Positions 19,851 to 28,379 of a stretch of DNA of 64,000 bases are shown in pieces. Origin of the DNA: Streptomyces mirabilis. Its GTDB lineage: Bacteria > Actinomycetota > Actinomycetes > Streptomycetales > Streptomycetaceae. Each line of letters opens with the position of its first letter. The first letter of the stretch is position 1. Location: NCBI RefSeq assembly GCF_039503195.1, contig NZ_JBCJKP010000001.1:8742001-8806000 (forward strand). Direction: 5' to 3'. Under the pieces are notes generated by a model that saw nothing but the letters and a program-made list of their open reading frames with translations, made no database searches and had not been told where the DNA came from. The translations under genes were made by a program, and so were the position numbers.

Positions 19851-20862
19851 TGGCGTCGGGCGGGGTCACGGGGGCGGGACGGACGGGCGGGCCCGGGTCC
19901 GCCGGGACGCGGTCGGCCAGGAAGCCGTACGCACGCCGCAGTTCACGGTCTTCGAGCGTCTGCCACCAGCGGTGGACGCCGTACCAGCCGGGCGCGGCCA
20001 GCGCACCGCCGTGCCGCTGTACGGACAGACCCGCGGCCAGCACCGCGAAGCGCAGCCGTTCCTCCAGCGGCCAGCCGCCGAGCGAGGCGGCGACGAAGCT
20101 CGCGCCGAAGACGTCCCCGGCACCCGTCGCGTCCAGGACGTCGACGGGGAGGGCCGGCACCTCCGCGTACTCGCCCGTCGTCTGGTCCACCGCGACCGCG
20201 CCGTCGCCGCCCCGGGTGACCACGGCGACCGGCACCAGCTCGGTCAGCGTGCCCAGGGCCGCGACCGCGCTCTCGGTGCGCGTGTACGCCATCGCCTCCG
20301 TCTCGTTCGGGAGGAAGGCGTGACACAGGGAGAGCTGGTCGAGGAGGTCCCGGGACCACTGTTGTGTGGGGTCCCAGCCGACGTCCGCGTAGATCCGGGT
20401 GCCGGCCGCCGCGGCCTTGGCGAGCCAGGCGCGCGGTTCGGCCTCGATGTGCACGAGGGCGGTGCGCGCCTCGGGCGGGTCGCCCATCAGCTCGTCCTGC
20501 GAGTACGGCGGTTCCTGGCCGTGGGTGACCAGGGCCCGGTCGTTGCCGTGGGCCAGCGAGACGGTGACGGGAGTGTGCCAGCCGTCCGCGGTGCGGGACA
20601 GGGAGAGGTCGATGCCCTCCTGGTCGGCGAGGACCTCACGGCAGTACGCGCCGTAGGAGTCGTCGCCGAAGACCGTGGCCAAAGAGGTGCGCAGGCCGAA
20701 CCGGGAGGCCGCGACCGCCAGGTTGGCGATGCCGCCGGGGCTCACGCCCATTCCCTCGGTCCAGATCTCCTCGCCGGCCGTCGGCGGCTTCCCCAGTCCG
20801 GTGAGAACGAGGTCGTAGAAGAGCAGCCCGGTCAGCATCACATCGGGCCGTTCGTCACCCAC
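19825..20862 (-). CDS. PfkB-family carbohydrate kinase
   Basis: Cytosolic ribokinase-family sugar kinase of about 345 aa. Signature 1 is in SPGGIANLAVAASRFGLRTSLATVFGDDSYG, and signature 2 is VDVLDATGAGDVFGASFVAA, containing the catalytic Asp and anion hole. Signature-1 glycines plus the early LTGLLFYDLVLTGL suggest a sugar rather than fructose-6-phosphate substrate. The GTG at 20862 has AGAGG 8 nt upstream; a GTG two codons earlier is too close to it. First gene of the leftward operon and divergent from the DeoR regulator. It probably phosphorylates a monosaccharide released by the GH2/GH38 enzymes. Confidence 0.88.
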   Translation of the reverse strand: MGDERPDVMLTGLLFYDLVLTGLGKPPTAGEEIWTEGMGVSPGGIANLAVAASRFGLRTSLATVFGDDSYGAYCREVLADQEGIDLSLSRTADGWHTPVTVSLAHGNDRALVTHGQEPPYSQDELMGDPPEARTALVHIEAEPRAWLAKAAAAGTRIYADVGWDPTQQWSRDLLDQLSLCHAFLPNETEAMAYTRTESAVAALGTLTELVPVAVVTRGGDGAVAVDQTTGEYAEVPALPVDVLDATGAGDVFGASFVAASLGGWPLEERLRFAVLAAGLSVQRHGGALAAPGWYGVHRWWQTLEDRELRRAYGFLADRVPADPGPPVRPAPVTPPDATRRPGTPR

Positions 20863-20882
20863 GAGCACATCCTCTCGTCAAA

Positions 20883-20937
20883 ACTCTGCAAGCGGTGCAC
20901 AGGATCGTGCGCGCCTCTGGCCAATTTTGCAAGAGTC
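20883..20937. promoter_or_regulatory. Putative DeoR operator half-sites between kinase and deoR operons
   Basis: ACTCTGCAA on the plus strand (20883-20891) and ACTCTTGCAA on the minus strand (20937-20928) are near-identical inverted motifs in the shared control region. The stretch is also locally AT-rich. Placement between the divergent operons fits a DeoR-family repressor controlling both directions. Assignment is inferred. Confidence 0.45.
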
Positions 20938-20967
20938 GAGCAGAACTGAGCATAGAAATGATTGGGA

Positions 20968-21756
20968 ATGACGAGTACTGTTCACAGGGTGCTGGCAGAG
21001 CGACGACATCAACTCATCCTGCGGGCCCTGCGCTCCGGCGGGCCCGCAGCCGTGACCGATCTCTCCGAACAGCTGGGCGTGAGCCCCGCCACGGTCCGCC
21101 GTGACCTGCTGAAACTGGAGGAGGAAGGCCTGCTCACGCGGGTGCACGGCGGGGCGGTCGTGGAGGAGGGCGACCAGCCCTTCGCCGAGGTCGCCGAGGT
21201 CCGTGTGGCCGAGAAGGACGCCATCGCGGAGCGCGCCGCCTCGATGGTCCAGGACGGCCAGTCCGTCCTGCTGGACATCGGCACCACCGCCTACCGGTTG
21301 GCCCGGCAGCTGCACGGCCGCCGGATCACCGTGATCACCAGCAACCTGGTGGTCTACGAGGAGCTGGTGGACGACGAGGACATAGAGCTGGTGCTGCTCG
21401 GCGGAATGGTCCGCCGTGAGTACCGCTCCCTGGTCGGCTTCCTCACCGAGGACAACCTGCGACAACTGCACGCCGACTGGCTGTTCCTCGGTACCAGCGG
21501 GGTACGGCCCGGCGGGCAGGTGATGGACACCACCGTCGTCGAGGTGCCGGTCAAGCGGGCCATGATCGAGGCGGGCGACAAGGTCGTCCTGCTCGCCGAC
21601 CGCGCGAAGTTCCCGGGTACGGGGATGGCGCGGGTCTGCGGCCCCGAGGAACTGGACGTGGTGGTGACGAACGGCCCGCTGGACCCGGCGACGCGGTCGT
21701 CGTTGGAAGAGGCGGGCGTGCAAGTGGTCGTGACAGGAAAGGCGGAAACGGCGTGA
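20968..21756 (+). CDS. DeoR-family transcriptional regulator
   Basis: Repressor of 262 aa. The N-terminal DeoR helix-turn-helix reads AVTDLSEQLGVSPATVRRDLLKLEEEGLLTRVHGGAV, and the C-terminal sugar-phosphate sensor domain has DIGTTAYRLARQL, TSNLVVYEEL, LLGGMVRREYRSLVG and VLLADRAKF. Members sense phosphorylated sugars, matching the kinase encoded divergently. ATG 20968 is used; a TTG two codons earlier is possible. The stop overlaps the GH4 start as GTGA, so the regulator heads the GH4-GH38 operon and likely controls both directions. Confidence 0.92.
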   Translation: MTSTVHRVLAERRHQLILRALRSGGPAAVTDLSEQLGVSPATVRRDLLKLEEEGLLTRVHGGAVVEEGDQPFAEVAEVRVAEKDAIAERAASMVQDGQSVLLDIGTTAYRLARQLHGRRITVITSNLVVYEELVDDEDIELVLLGGMVRREYRSLVGFLTEDNLRQLHADWLFLGTSGVRPGGQVMDTTVVEVPVKRAMIEAGDKVVLLADRAKFPGTGMARVCGPEELDVVVTNGPLDPATRSSLEEAGVQVVVTGKAETA

Positions 21757-23090
21757 AGCTGACGATTCTGGGTGGCGGCGGATTCCGGGTGCCGCTCGTG
21801 TACGGGGCACTCCTCGGGGACCGCGCCGAGGGCCGCGTCACCCATGTCGTGCTGCACGACGTGGACGCCGGACGGCTCACGGCCGTCGCCCGGGTGCTGG
21901 CCGAGCAGGCGAAGGACCTGCCGGACGCCCCCGAGGTGTCCTTCACCACCGACCTCGACGACGCCCTGCGCGGCGCCGACTTCATCTTCTCCGCGATTCG
22001 CGTCGGCGGCCTGGAGGGACGTGCCGACGACGAGCGGGTGGCACTCGCTGAGGGCGTCCTCGGCCAGGAGACGGTCGGCGCCGGCGGCATCGCGTACGGC
22101 CTGCGCACGGTCCCCGTGGCCGTGGACATCGCCCAGCGGGTGGCCCGGCTCGCCCCCGACGCCTGGGTCATCAACTTCACCAACCCGGCCGGACTGGTCA
22201 CCGAGGCCATGTCCCGTCACCTCGGCGACCGCGTCATCGGCATCTGCGACTCGCCGGTCGGCCTCGGCCGCCGCATCGCCACCGTCCTGGGCGCCAACCC
22301 CCGCGAGGCCTGGATCGACTACGTCGGCCTCAACCACCTCGGCTGGGTGCGCGGGCTGCGCGTCGCGGGCCGCGACGAGCTGCCGCGGCTGCTCGCCGAC
22401 CCCGAGCTGCTCGGCTCCTTCGAGGAGGGCAAGCTCTTCGGCGTCGAGTGGCTGCAGTCCCTGGGCGCCGTTCCGAACGAGTACCTGCACTACTACTACT
22501 TCAACCGGGAGGCCGTCCGGGCCTACCAGCAGGCGGAGAAGACCCGCGGCGCGTTCCTGCGCGACCAGCAGGAACAGTTCTACGCCGAGATGAAGCGCCC
22601 GAACACCGCCGCGCTGAGTGCCTGGGACCGTACGCGGGCCGAGCGCGAGGCCACCTACATGGCGGAGAACAGGGATGCGGCTGGCGCGGGCGAACGCGAC
22701 GCCGACGACCTCTCCGGCGGCTACGAGAAGGTGGCGCTGGCACTGATGCGGGCCATCGCCCGCGACGAGCGCACCACGCTCATCCTCAACGTCCGCAACC
22801 GCGGCACGCTGGGCGTGCTCGACACGGAGGCCGTCATCGAGGTGCCCTGCCTCGTCGACGCCAACGGCGCCCACCCGGTCGCCGTCGACCCGCTGCCCGA
22901 CCACGCCAGCGGACTGGTCTGCGCGGTCAAGGCGGTGGAGCGCGAGGTCCTGTCCGCCGCCGAGTCCGGCTCACGCACGACCGCCGTCAAGGCCTTCGCC
23001 CTGCACCCGCTCGTCGACTCCGTGAACGTGGCCCGCCGTCTGGTCGAGGGGTACACGTCGGTCCATCCCGGCCTGGCGTACCTTGAGTAA
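21753..23090 (+). CDS. GH4 NAD-dependent glycosidase (6-phospho-glucosidase-like)
   Basis: Cytosolic enzyme of 445 aa using the family-4 oxidation-elimination mechanism with NAD and Mn(II). The Rossmann start is LTILGGGGFRVPLVYGAL, the NAD/metal region includes NFTNPAGLVTEAM, and the metal-binding Cys165 lies in the motif CDSP. His/Asn elements follow in YVGLNHLGWVRG. Family members with 6-phospho-beta substrates usually show CNxP here and 6-phospho-alpha enzymes CDMP, so the preference of this one is open. Coupled to the DeoR gene by GTGA and followed 43 bp later by GH38. With an ABC rather than PTS uptake route, a phospho-sugar substrate would need the divergent kinase. Confidence 0.9.
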   Translation: MKLTILGGGGFRVPLVYGALLGDRAEGRVTHVVLHDVDAGRLTAVARVLAEQAKDLPDAPEVSFTTDLDDALRGADFIFSAIRVGGLEGRADDERVALAEGVLGQETVGAGGIAYGLRTVPVAVDIAQRVARLAPDAWVINFTNPAGLVTEAMSRHLGDRVIGICDSPVGLGRRIATVLGANPREAWIDYVGLNHLGWVRGLRVAGRDELPRLLADPELLGSFEEGKLFGVEWLQSLGAVPNEYLHYYYFNREAVRAYQQAEKTRGAFLRDQQEQFYAEMKRPNTAALSAWDRTRAEREATYMAENRDAAGAGERDADDLSGGYEKVALALMRAIARDERTTLILNVRNRGTLGVLDTEAVIEVPCLVDANGAHPVAVDPLPDHASGLVCAVKAVEREVLSAAESGSRTTAVKAFALHPLVDSVNVARRLVEGYTSVHPGLAYLE

Positions 23091-23133
23091 GCGCTTTCCC
23101 CTTTCTTGGCTTCTTGGCTCCTGGAGACCCCAC

Positions 23134-26100
23134 ATGCACGACGAACGCCGCCGGATCGAGGAGCGCGTCGCACGCGTCCACGACCAGCGCATCAAGCCCG
23201 CGATCTACGCCGCCTCGGTGCCCTTCGAGGTCGAGGCCTGGCAGGCGCCCGGCGAGCCGGTCCCCTTCGAGGAGGCCGCCGCGGCGCCGTACAAGCCCTT
23301 CGCGATGGACACCCCCTGGGGGCCGCCGTGGGGCACCACCTGGTTCCGGATGCGCGGCTCGGTTCCCGCCAACTGGACGGGCCAGCGCGTCGAGGCCGTC
23401 TTCGACCTCGGCTTCGTGGGCGACTGGCCCGGCAACCAGGCCGAGGCACTCGTCCACCTCCCGGACGGGGTCCCGCTGAAGGCGGTCAACCCGCAGAACC
23501 AGTACGTGCCGATCGCCCACCCGGCCACGGGCGGCGAGGAGATCCACTACCTGGTCGAGGCGGCCTCCAACCCCGACATCCTGGCGAACGACTTCGCCGG
23601 CCCGACCCCGCTCGGCGACCGCCTCACGGCCGGTGACAAGCCGCTCTACACCTTCAAGCGCGCCGACATCGCCATCCTCGACGAGAACGTCTGGCACCTC
23701 GACCTCGACGTCCAGGTGCTGCGCGAACTCATGCTGGAGCTGGGCGAGCTCGACCCGCGCCGCCACGAGATCATGATCGCGCTGGACCAGGCGATGGACG
23801 CCCTCGACCTGGACGACATCTCCGGGACGGCCGCCGCCGCCCGCGCGGTGCTGGCCCCCACCCTGGCCAAGCCCGCGCACGCCAGCGCCCACACCCTCTC
23901 CGCGGCCGGGCACGCGCACATCGACTCCGCCTGGCTGTGGCCGATCCGCGAGACCAAGCGCAAGACCTCCCGCACCTTCTCGAACGTCACCGCGCTCGCC
24001 GAGGAGTACGAGGAGCTGGTCTTCGCCTGCTCGCAGGCCCAGCAGTACGAGTGGGTGCGCGACAACTACCCGCACGTGTGGGCGCGCATCAAGAAGGCGG
24101 TCGCCGACGGGAACTGGGCGCCGGTCGGCGGCATGTGGGTGGAGGCCGACGGCAACCTGCCCGGCGGCGAGGCGCTGGCCCGCCAGCTCATCCACGGCAA
24201 GCGGTTCTTCATCGAGCACTTCGGCATCGAGACCAAGGGCGTCTGGCTGCCGGACTCCTTCGGCTACAACGCGGCCTACCCGCAGCTCGCCAAGCTCGCA
24301 GGCAACGACTGGTTCCTGACCCAGAAGCTCTCCTGGAACCAGACCAACAAGCTGCCCCACCACAGCTTCTGGTGGGAAGGCCTCGACGGCACCCGCATCT
24401 TCACCCACTTCCCGCCCGTCGACACCTACAACGCCGAGTTCTCCGGCAAGGAGATGGCGCACGCCGTCCGCAACTACCAGGACAAGGGCCGCGGTACGAC
24501 GTCCCTGGCCCCCTTCGGCCACGGTGACGGCGGTGGCGGCCCCACCCGCGAGATGATGGAGCGCGCCCGGCGGCTGGCGAGCCTGGAGGGTTCGGCGAAG
24601 GTCCGGGTCGAGCACCCGGACGCCTTCTTCGCCACCGCCCGCGAGGAGATCCCGGGGGACCAGGTCTGGTCCGGTGAGCTGTACTTGGAGCTGCACCGCG
24701 CCACCTACACCTCCCAGGCCCGCACCAAGCAGGGCAACCGGCGCAGTGAACACCGCATGCGCGAGGCCGAGTTGTGGGCGACCACCGCCGCACTGAACGC
24801 GCCGGGCTACTCCTACCCGTACGAGCAGCTCGACCGGCTCTGGAAGACGGTCCTGCTCCACCAGTTCCACGACATCCTGCCCGGCTCGTCCATCGCCTGG
24901 GTGCACCGGGAGGCCGAGGCGGAGTACGCGAGGGTGGCGAAGGAGGTCGAGGCGATCACGGCCGAGGCCGTGGCCGCGCTGGGCACGGGCGAGACCCGGG
25001 TGTTCAACACCAGCCCGGTCGACCGTGCCGAGGTGGTCCGCACCTCCGTCGGCATCCCGATGTACGCCGAAGTCCCCGCGAACGGCAGCGCGTTGCTCGA
25101 CGCGGGTGAGCCCCCGCAGCCGGTGAGCGTCGACGGCCGCGTCCTCGACAACGGCCTGGTCCGCGTCGAGCTGGCCGAGGACGGCACGCTGGCCTCCGTA
25201 CGCGACCTGACGGCCGACCGTGAGGTCCTGGCCGACAAGGGCAACCTGCTCCGTCTGCACAGCGACCTCCCGAACTACTGGGACGCCTGGGACATCGACA
25301 AGCACTACAAGAACCGCTACACGGACCTGCTCGACGCCGAGTCCGTCACGGTCGTCGAGGACGGCCCGCTGCTCGGCGCGCTGAAGGTGGAGCGCGCCTT
25401 CGGCAAGGGCTCCCGGATCGTCCAGACGATCACCGTGCGGGCCGGCAGCCGCCGGATCGACGTCGAGACCGAGATCGACTGGCACGAGGCGGAGAAGATC
25501 CTCAAGGCGGCCTTCCCGGTGGACATCCGGGCCCCGCATTCCTCAGCGGAGATCCAGTTCGGCCATGTCCAGCGGCCCACGCACACCAACACCAGCTGGG
25601 AGTCGGCCCGCTTCGAGGTCTATGGCCACCGCTGGGTGCACATCGCCGAGCCCGGCTACGGTGTCGCGGTCATCAACGACTCGACGTACGGCCACGACGT
25701 CTCCCGCACGGTCCGCGAGGACGGCGGCACGACCACGACCGTACGCCTGTCCCTCGTGCGCGCCCCGCGCGTGCCGGACCCCGAGGCCGACCAGGGCAAG
25801 CACCGCTTCACCTACGCGCTGCTGCCGGGCGCGAGCATCGAGGACGCGATCGCGGAGGGGTACGCGCTCAACCTGCCGCTGCGGGTGGCGGATTCGGCCG
25901 GTCCGGCCGAGCCCGTCGTCTCCGTGGACGGCGAGGGCGTGACCATCGAGGCGGTCAAGCTCGCCGACGACGCCTCGGGCGATGTCGTCGTACGCCTCTA
26001 CGAGTCCCGCGGAGGTCGCGGCTCCGGCACCCTGCGCACCGGCTTCCCGCTGGCGGGGGCCCAGGAGACCGACCTCCTGGAGCGCCCGCTGACGACGGTG

Positions 26101-26181
26101 GACACGGACGGGAACGCGGTCGCGGTCGCACTGCGCCCCTTCGAGGTGCGGACGCTGCGGCTGGCGGTGGCGAAGGCGTGA
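23134..26181 (+). CDS. GH38 alpha-mannosidase
   Basis: Cytosolic alpha-mannosidase of 1015 aa, zinc-dependent. The metal site begins with GHAHIDSAWLWP (His262, Asp264; His260 lies two residues earlier), the nucleophile is Asp374 in WLPDSFGYNAAYPQ, and a later metal His comes from the VLLHQFHDILPGSSI block. A middle three-helix domain and C-terminal beta-sandwich domains (about 640-1015) complete the fold. ATG 23134 is preceded by TGGAGA; an in-frame TTG at 23083 overlaps the GH4 gene and lacks a ribosome site. It ends the rightward operon and is followed by a perfect hairpin. It would release mannose from imported manno-oligosaccharides or N-glycan fragments. Confidence 0.95.
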   Translation: MHDERRRIEERVARVHDQRIKPAIYAASVPFEVEAWQAPGEPVPFEEAAAAPYKPFAMDTPWGPPWGTTWFRMRGSVPANWTGQRVEAVFDLGFVGDWPGNQAEALVHLPDGVPLKAVNPQNQYVPIAHPATGGEEIHYLVEAASNPDILANDFAGPTPLGDRLTAGDKPLYTFKRADIAILDENVWHLDLDVQVLRELMLELGELDPRRHEIMIALDQAMDALDLDDISGTAAAARAVLAPTLAKPAHASAHTLSAAGHAHIDSAWLWPIRETKRKTSRTFSNVTALAEEYEELVFACSQAQQYEWVRDNYPHVWARIKKAVADGNWAPVGGMWVEADGNLPGGEALARQLIHGKRFFIEHFGIETKGVWLPDSFGYNAAYPQLAKLAGNDWFLTQKLSWNQTNKLPHHSFWWEGLDGTRIFTHFPPVDTYNAEFSGKEMAHAVRNYQDKGRGTTSLAPFGHGDGGGGPTREMMERARRLASLEGSAKVRVEHPDAFFATAREEIPGDQVWSGELYLELHRATYTSQARTKQGNRRSEHRMREAELWATTAALNAPGYSYPYEQLDRLWKTVLLHQFHDILPGSSIAWVHREAEAEYARVAKEVEAITAEAVAALGTGETRVFNTSPVDRAEVVRTSVGIPMYAEVPANGSALLDAGEPPQPVSVDGRVLDNGLVRVELAEDGTLASVRDLTADREVLADKGNLLRLHSDLPNYWDAWDIDKHYKNRYTDLLDAESVTVVEDGPLLGALKVERAFGKGSRIVQTITVRAGSRRIDVETEIDWHEAEKILKAAFPVDIRAPHSSAEIQFGHVQRPTHTNTSWESARFEVYGHRWVHIAEPGYGVAVINDSTYGHDVSRTVREDGGTTTTVRLSLVRAPRVPDPEADQGKHRFTYALLPGASIEDAIAEGYALNLPLRVADSAGPAEPVVSVDGEGVTIEAVKLADDASGDVVVRLYESRGGRGSGTLRTGFPLAGAQETDLLERPLTTVDTDGNAVAVALRPFEVRTLRLAVAKA

Positions 26182-26187
26182 CCCTGC

Positions 26188-26234
26188 TTTCCCGGGGGAA
26201 GTGGCTGTGCTTTTCCCGGGGAAGTGGCTGTACT
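26188..26234. repeat. Tandem 24-bp repeat, two copies
   Basis: The unit TTTCCCGGGGGAAGTGGCTG plus GTGCT (26188-26211) is repeated immediately at 26212-26234 with one G deleted and a G-to-A change. Each copy contains TTTCCCGGGGAA, a short inverted repeat. It lies just past the GH38 stop, ahead of the terminator hairpin. Function unknown; may be a slippage duplication. Confidence 0.6.
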
Positions 26235-26263
26235 TCCCATGAAGAATGAAGGAAAGGGCGAAA

Positions 26264-26304
26264 GCCGTGGTCACGGCGGCCTTCGCGCCCGCCGTGACCA
26301 CGGC
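26264..26304. terminator. Perfect 16-bp hairpin after GH38
   Basis: GCCGTGGTCACGGCGG (26264-26279) and its exact reverse complement (26289-26304) enclose a 9-nt loop. It stands between the convergent GH38 and chitinase genes, the expected position for a bidirectional terminator. The rest of this 319-bp gene-free stretch holds the tandem repeat, a GC palindrome at 26421-26436 and the chitinase terminator. Confidence 0.75.
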
Positions 26305-26451
26305 GCTTCGTTCGCCGGGGGAGGCTGATGGGGGGCGGTGCGCCCGCGGCGGCGAACCCTCGAGGGGTGCCGTCGCCCCGGAGTCCCGAGGTCGCCGGCG
26401 GCCTGCCGTACATCGCCCCGCCCGCCCCGGGGCGGGCGGCTGGAGCGACAC

Positions 26452-26490
26452 GTGGGGGTATCCGACCGCCTGACGGCCGGATACCCCCAC
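26452..26490 (-). terminator. Hairpin terminator of the chitinase gene
   Basis: GTGGGGGTATCCG (26452-26464) and CGGATACCCCCAC (26478-26490) are perfect 13-bp arms with a 13-nt loop, 10 bp beyond the chitinase stop codon. A second short GC palindrome, CCCGCCCCGGGGCGGG, lies at 26421-26436. Confidence 0.75.
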
Positions 26491-26500
26491 GCCGGGAGCG

Positions 26501-28198
26501 TCAGCCGGTGAACCCGGCCGTGATGGAGGTGAACTGCCAGTTGTTCTGGCTGATGCCGGAGCAGTTGCTCACCACGCCGCCGCCGGGGCAGGGCCGGTCA
26601 CGGTTGACCGCCCAGTAGGCGAGACGGGCGATGTGGTGCGAGTTCGCCCAGTCGCGGATCTGGGTCCAGATCGCCGGGGTGGTGTTCTCCTGCTGGTCGG
26701 ACAGACCGTTCATGCCGGAGATGCCGATGTGGGAGTAGGCCGTGGCGTCGTCCCAGCCGAAGGTGGACTTCAGCTTGGCCTTCAGCCCCTCGGCGGCGTT
26801 GACGGTGTTGCCGTACATGTCGGAGCCGCCGCCGAAGTCGAACGGCATGATCGTGAAGACGTCGATGCCCGCGTTCAGCGACTGCGCCTGCTCGATGAGC
26901 CGGTTGCCGTAGTAGGTCGGTCCGGTCGTCGAGGTGCCGAAGGTGACGATCGTCCTCAGGCCCGGGTTGTTGGCCTTGACGGTCTTCAGCGCGGTCAGGA
27001 TCTTGGCCTGGACGGCCTCGTTCTCGAACTCGTCCGTGTTCTCGATGTCCATGTCGATCGCCTTGAGCCCGTAGGCGTCGATGACCTTCTGGAGCGCACC
27101 GGCGAGCGCGCTCGCCGAGGAGCAGTTGGCCCCGAGCTTGCTGCCCTGCCAGCCGCCGAACGACGGGACGACGTCACCGCCGGCGGAGCGGATCTGGTTG
27201 ATGACGGTCTGGTCGGTGCCGCCGGTGAGGGCCCTGCTGCCGTCCCAGGCGGGGTTGCAGCCGCCCGAGTCCAGCATGAACGCCATCGTGAACCACTTGA
27301 CGCCGGTCGAGCTCATCACCGAGGTCGCGCTCGGCGGGTCGCCCCAGCCGAGGTAGAGGTACGGTGCCGCCTGCTTGAAGCCGGTGCCGCCGCCACCGCC
27401 CGCGTCCGTGGTCACGGACACGGAGTTGGAGGCCCCGGAGGTGTTCCCGGCCGCGTCCCGCGCCTTCACCGTGAACGTGTAGGCGGTGCTCGACGCGAGA
27501 CCGCTGACCGTCGCGCTCGTCCCCGACACGCTCAGCACCTGGTTCGAGCCGCTGTAGATGTCGTACGCGGTGACGCCCACGTTGTCGCTCGACGCGCCCC
27601 ACGACAGGGACACGCTGGAGGAGGTCTTGCCGGTGGAGGTCAGGTTCGTCGGCGCGGTCGGCGCCTGGGTGTCGGAGCCGCCTCCGCCGCCCGGACCGTC
27701 CAGGCTGATGTCGTCGGCGTAGTAGGTGCCCTGCGCGTACCAGCCGTGGACGTAGATCTTGGCGCTGGTCTGCGAGGCGCCGGTCGTGAAGGAGACGCTG
27801 AGCTGGCTGTACGCCGACGGGGACGTCGTCCACGTCGACGCACCGCCGTCCACGCCCAGGTAGACGTAACTGCCGCGCACCCAGCCCGAGAGGCTGTACG
27901 TGGTGTTCGGCTGGACCGAGACGGTCTGGCTGCACTGGGCGTTGTCACTCGAACTCACCGCCCCGGCCAGGGCCTTGGAGCCGCCGTGCACGGGGCTGGA
28001 GACGACCGAGCCGAGGTTCCCGGTGCACGACCAGGGGGAGAGGCCGCCCGACTCGAAGCCGGGGTTGGACAGGATGTTGGCCGCCTGGGCCGTGGTGGGC
28101 AGCGCGACCGCCCCGGCCAGCGCCAGGGCGGCGGTGCCGAGCAGCGCGAGGACACGATGTCTGGAGCGCCTGAGGTCTGTTCTGAGGTTGATGCGCAC
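26501..28198 (-). CDS. Secreted GH18 chitinase with CBM and FN3 domain
   Basis: Exported chitinase of 565 aa. A signal peptide (about 1-39, basic LRRSRHR then a hydrophobic core ending TTAQAA) precedes a carbohydrate-binding jelly-roll (about 41-168, NILSNPGFESGGLSPWSC), a Gly-rich linker, a fibronectin type III domain (about 178-265) and a second Gly linker. The GH18 barrel runs from about 278 to 565 with the catalytic motif DMDIE at 382-386, Glu386 being the proton donor. The GTG start (28196-28198) has AAGGGAG in front. The promoter carries two DasR-like sites, consistent with N-acetylglucosamine control. Resembles the compact bacterial GH18 chitinases common in Streptomyces. Confidence 0.95.
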   Translation of the reverse strand: MRINLRTDLRRSRHRVLALLGTAALALAGAVALPTTAQAANILSNPGFESGGLSPWSCTGNLGSVVSSPVHGGSKALAGAVSSSDNAQCSQTVSVQPNTTYSLSGWVRGSYVYLGVDGGASTWTTSPSAYSQLSVSFTTGASQTSAKIYVHGWYAQGTYYADDISLDGPGGGGGSDTQAPTAPTNLTSTGKTSSSVSLSWGASSDNVGVTAYDIYSGSNQVLSVSGTSATVSGLASSTAYTFTVKARDAAGNTSGASNSVSVTTDAGGGGGTGFKQAAPYLYLGWGDPPSATSVMSSTGVKWFTMAFMLDSGGCNPAWDGSRALTGGTDQTVINQIRSAGGDVVPSFGGWQGSKLGANCSSASALAGALQKVIDAYGLKAIDMDIENTDEFENEAVQAKILTALKTVKANNPGLRTIVTFGTSTTGPTYYGNRLIEQAQSLNAGIDVFTIMPFDFGGGSDMYGNTVNAAEGLKAKLKSTFGWDDATAYSHIGISGMNGLSDQQENTTPAIWTQIRDWANSHHIARLAYWAVNRDRPCPGGGVVSNCSGISQNNWQFTSITAGFTG

Positions 28199-28265
28199 GC
28201 GATCTCCCTTGAGGCATGGGGGTGTTCGGGAGTGCTTCGGGAGTGCTGAGAGGTGCGCAACCAAG

Positions 28266-28279
28266 TTGGTATGGACCAA
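28266..28279. promoter_or_regulatory. dre-like site (DasR box) at the chitinase promoter, proximal
   Basis: TTGGTATGGACCAA has 5-bp inverted arms with a 4-bp centre, the geometry of the DasR-responsive element (TGGTCTAGACCA core). It lies 68-81 bp upstream of the chitinase start and just downstream of a TTGACA -35 (complement of 28286-28291), so it overlaps the expected -10 region. Confidence 0.75.
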
Positions 28280-28304
28280 TCCCGCTGTCAAGGCGTTGCG
28301 CGGA

Positions 28305-28320
28305 ATTGGTCCAGACCGGT
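28305..28320. promoter_or_regulatory. dre-like site (DasR box) at the chitinase promoter, distal
   Basis: ATTGGTCCAGACCGGT is a near-perfect inverted repeat; its core TGGTCCAGACC is the direct-repeat element described in Streptomyces chitinase promoters. It is about 14 bp upstream of the putative TTGACA -35. Together with the site at 28266-28279 it makes a two-site arrangement around one promoter. Confidence 0.78.
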
Positions 28321-28379
28321 GAGCGGGTGGGGAAGGTGAGATGCGAGGGGGTGAGGGGTGGGCAGGGGGCGCGTAAGGC

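Noticed and set aside
23087..23099. Short AAGCGCTT palindrome after GH4 as an operator
   Set aside because: Too short, lies on the stop codon and has no partner site.
23083..23133. TTG start for the GH38 gene at 23083 overlapping GH4
   Set aside because: No ribosome site and the added residues are not family-like; ATG 23134 follows TGGAGA.
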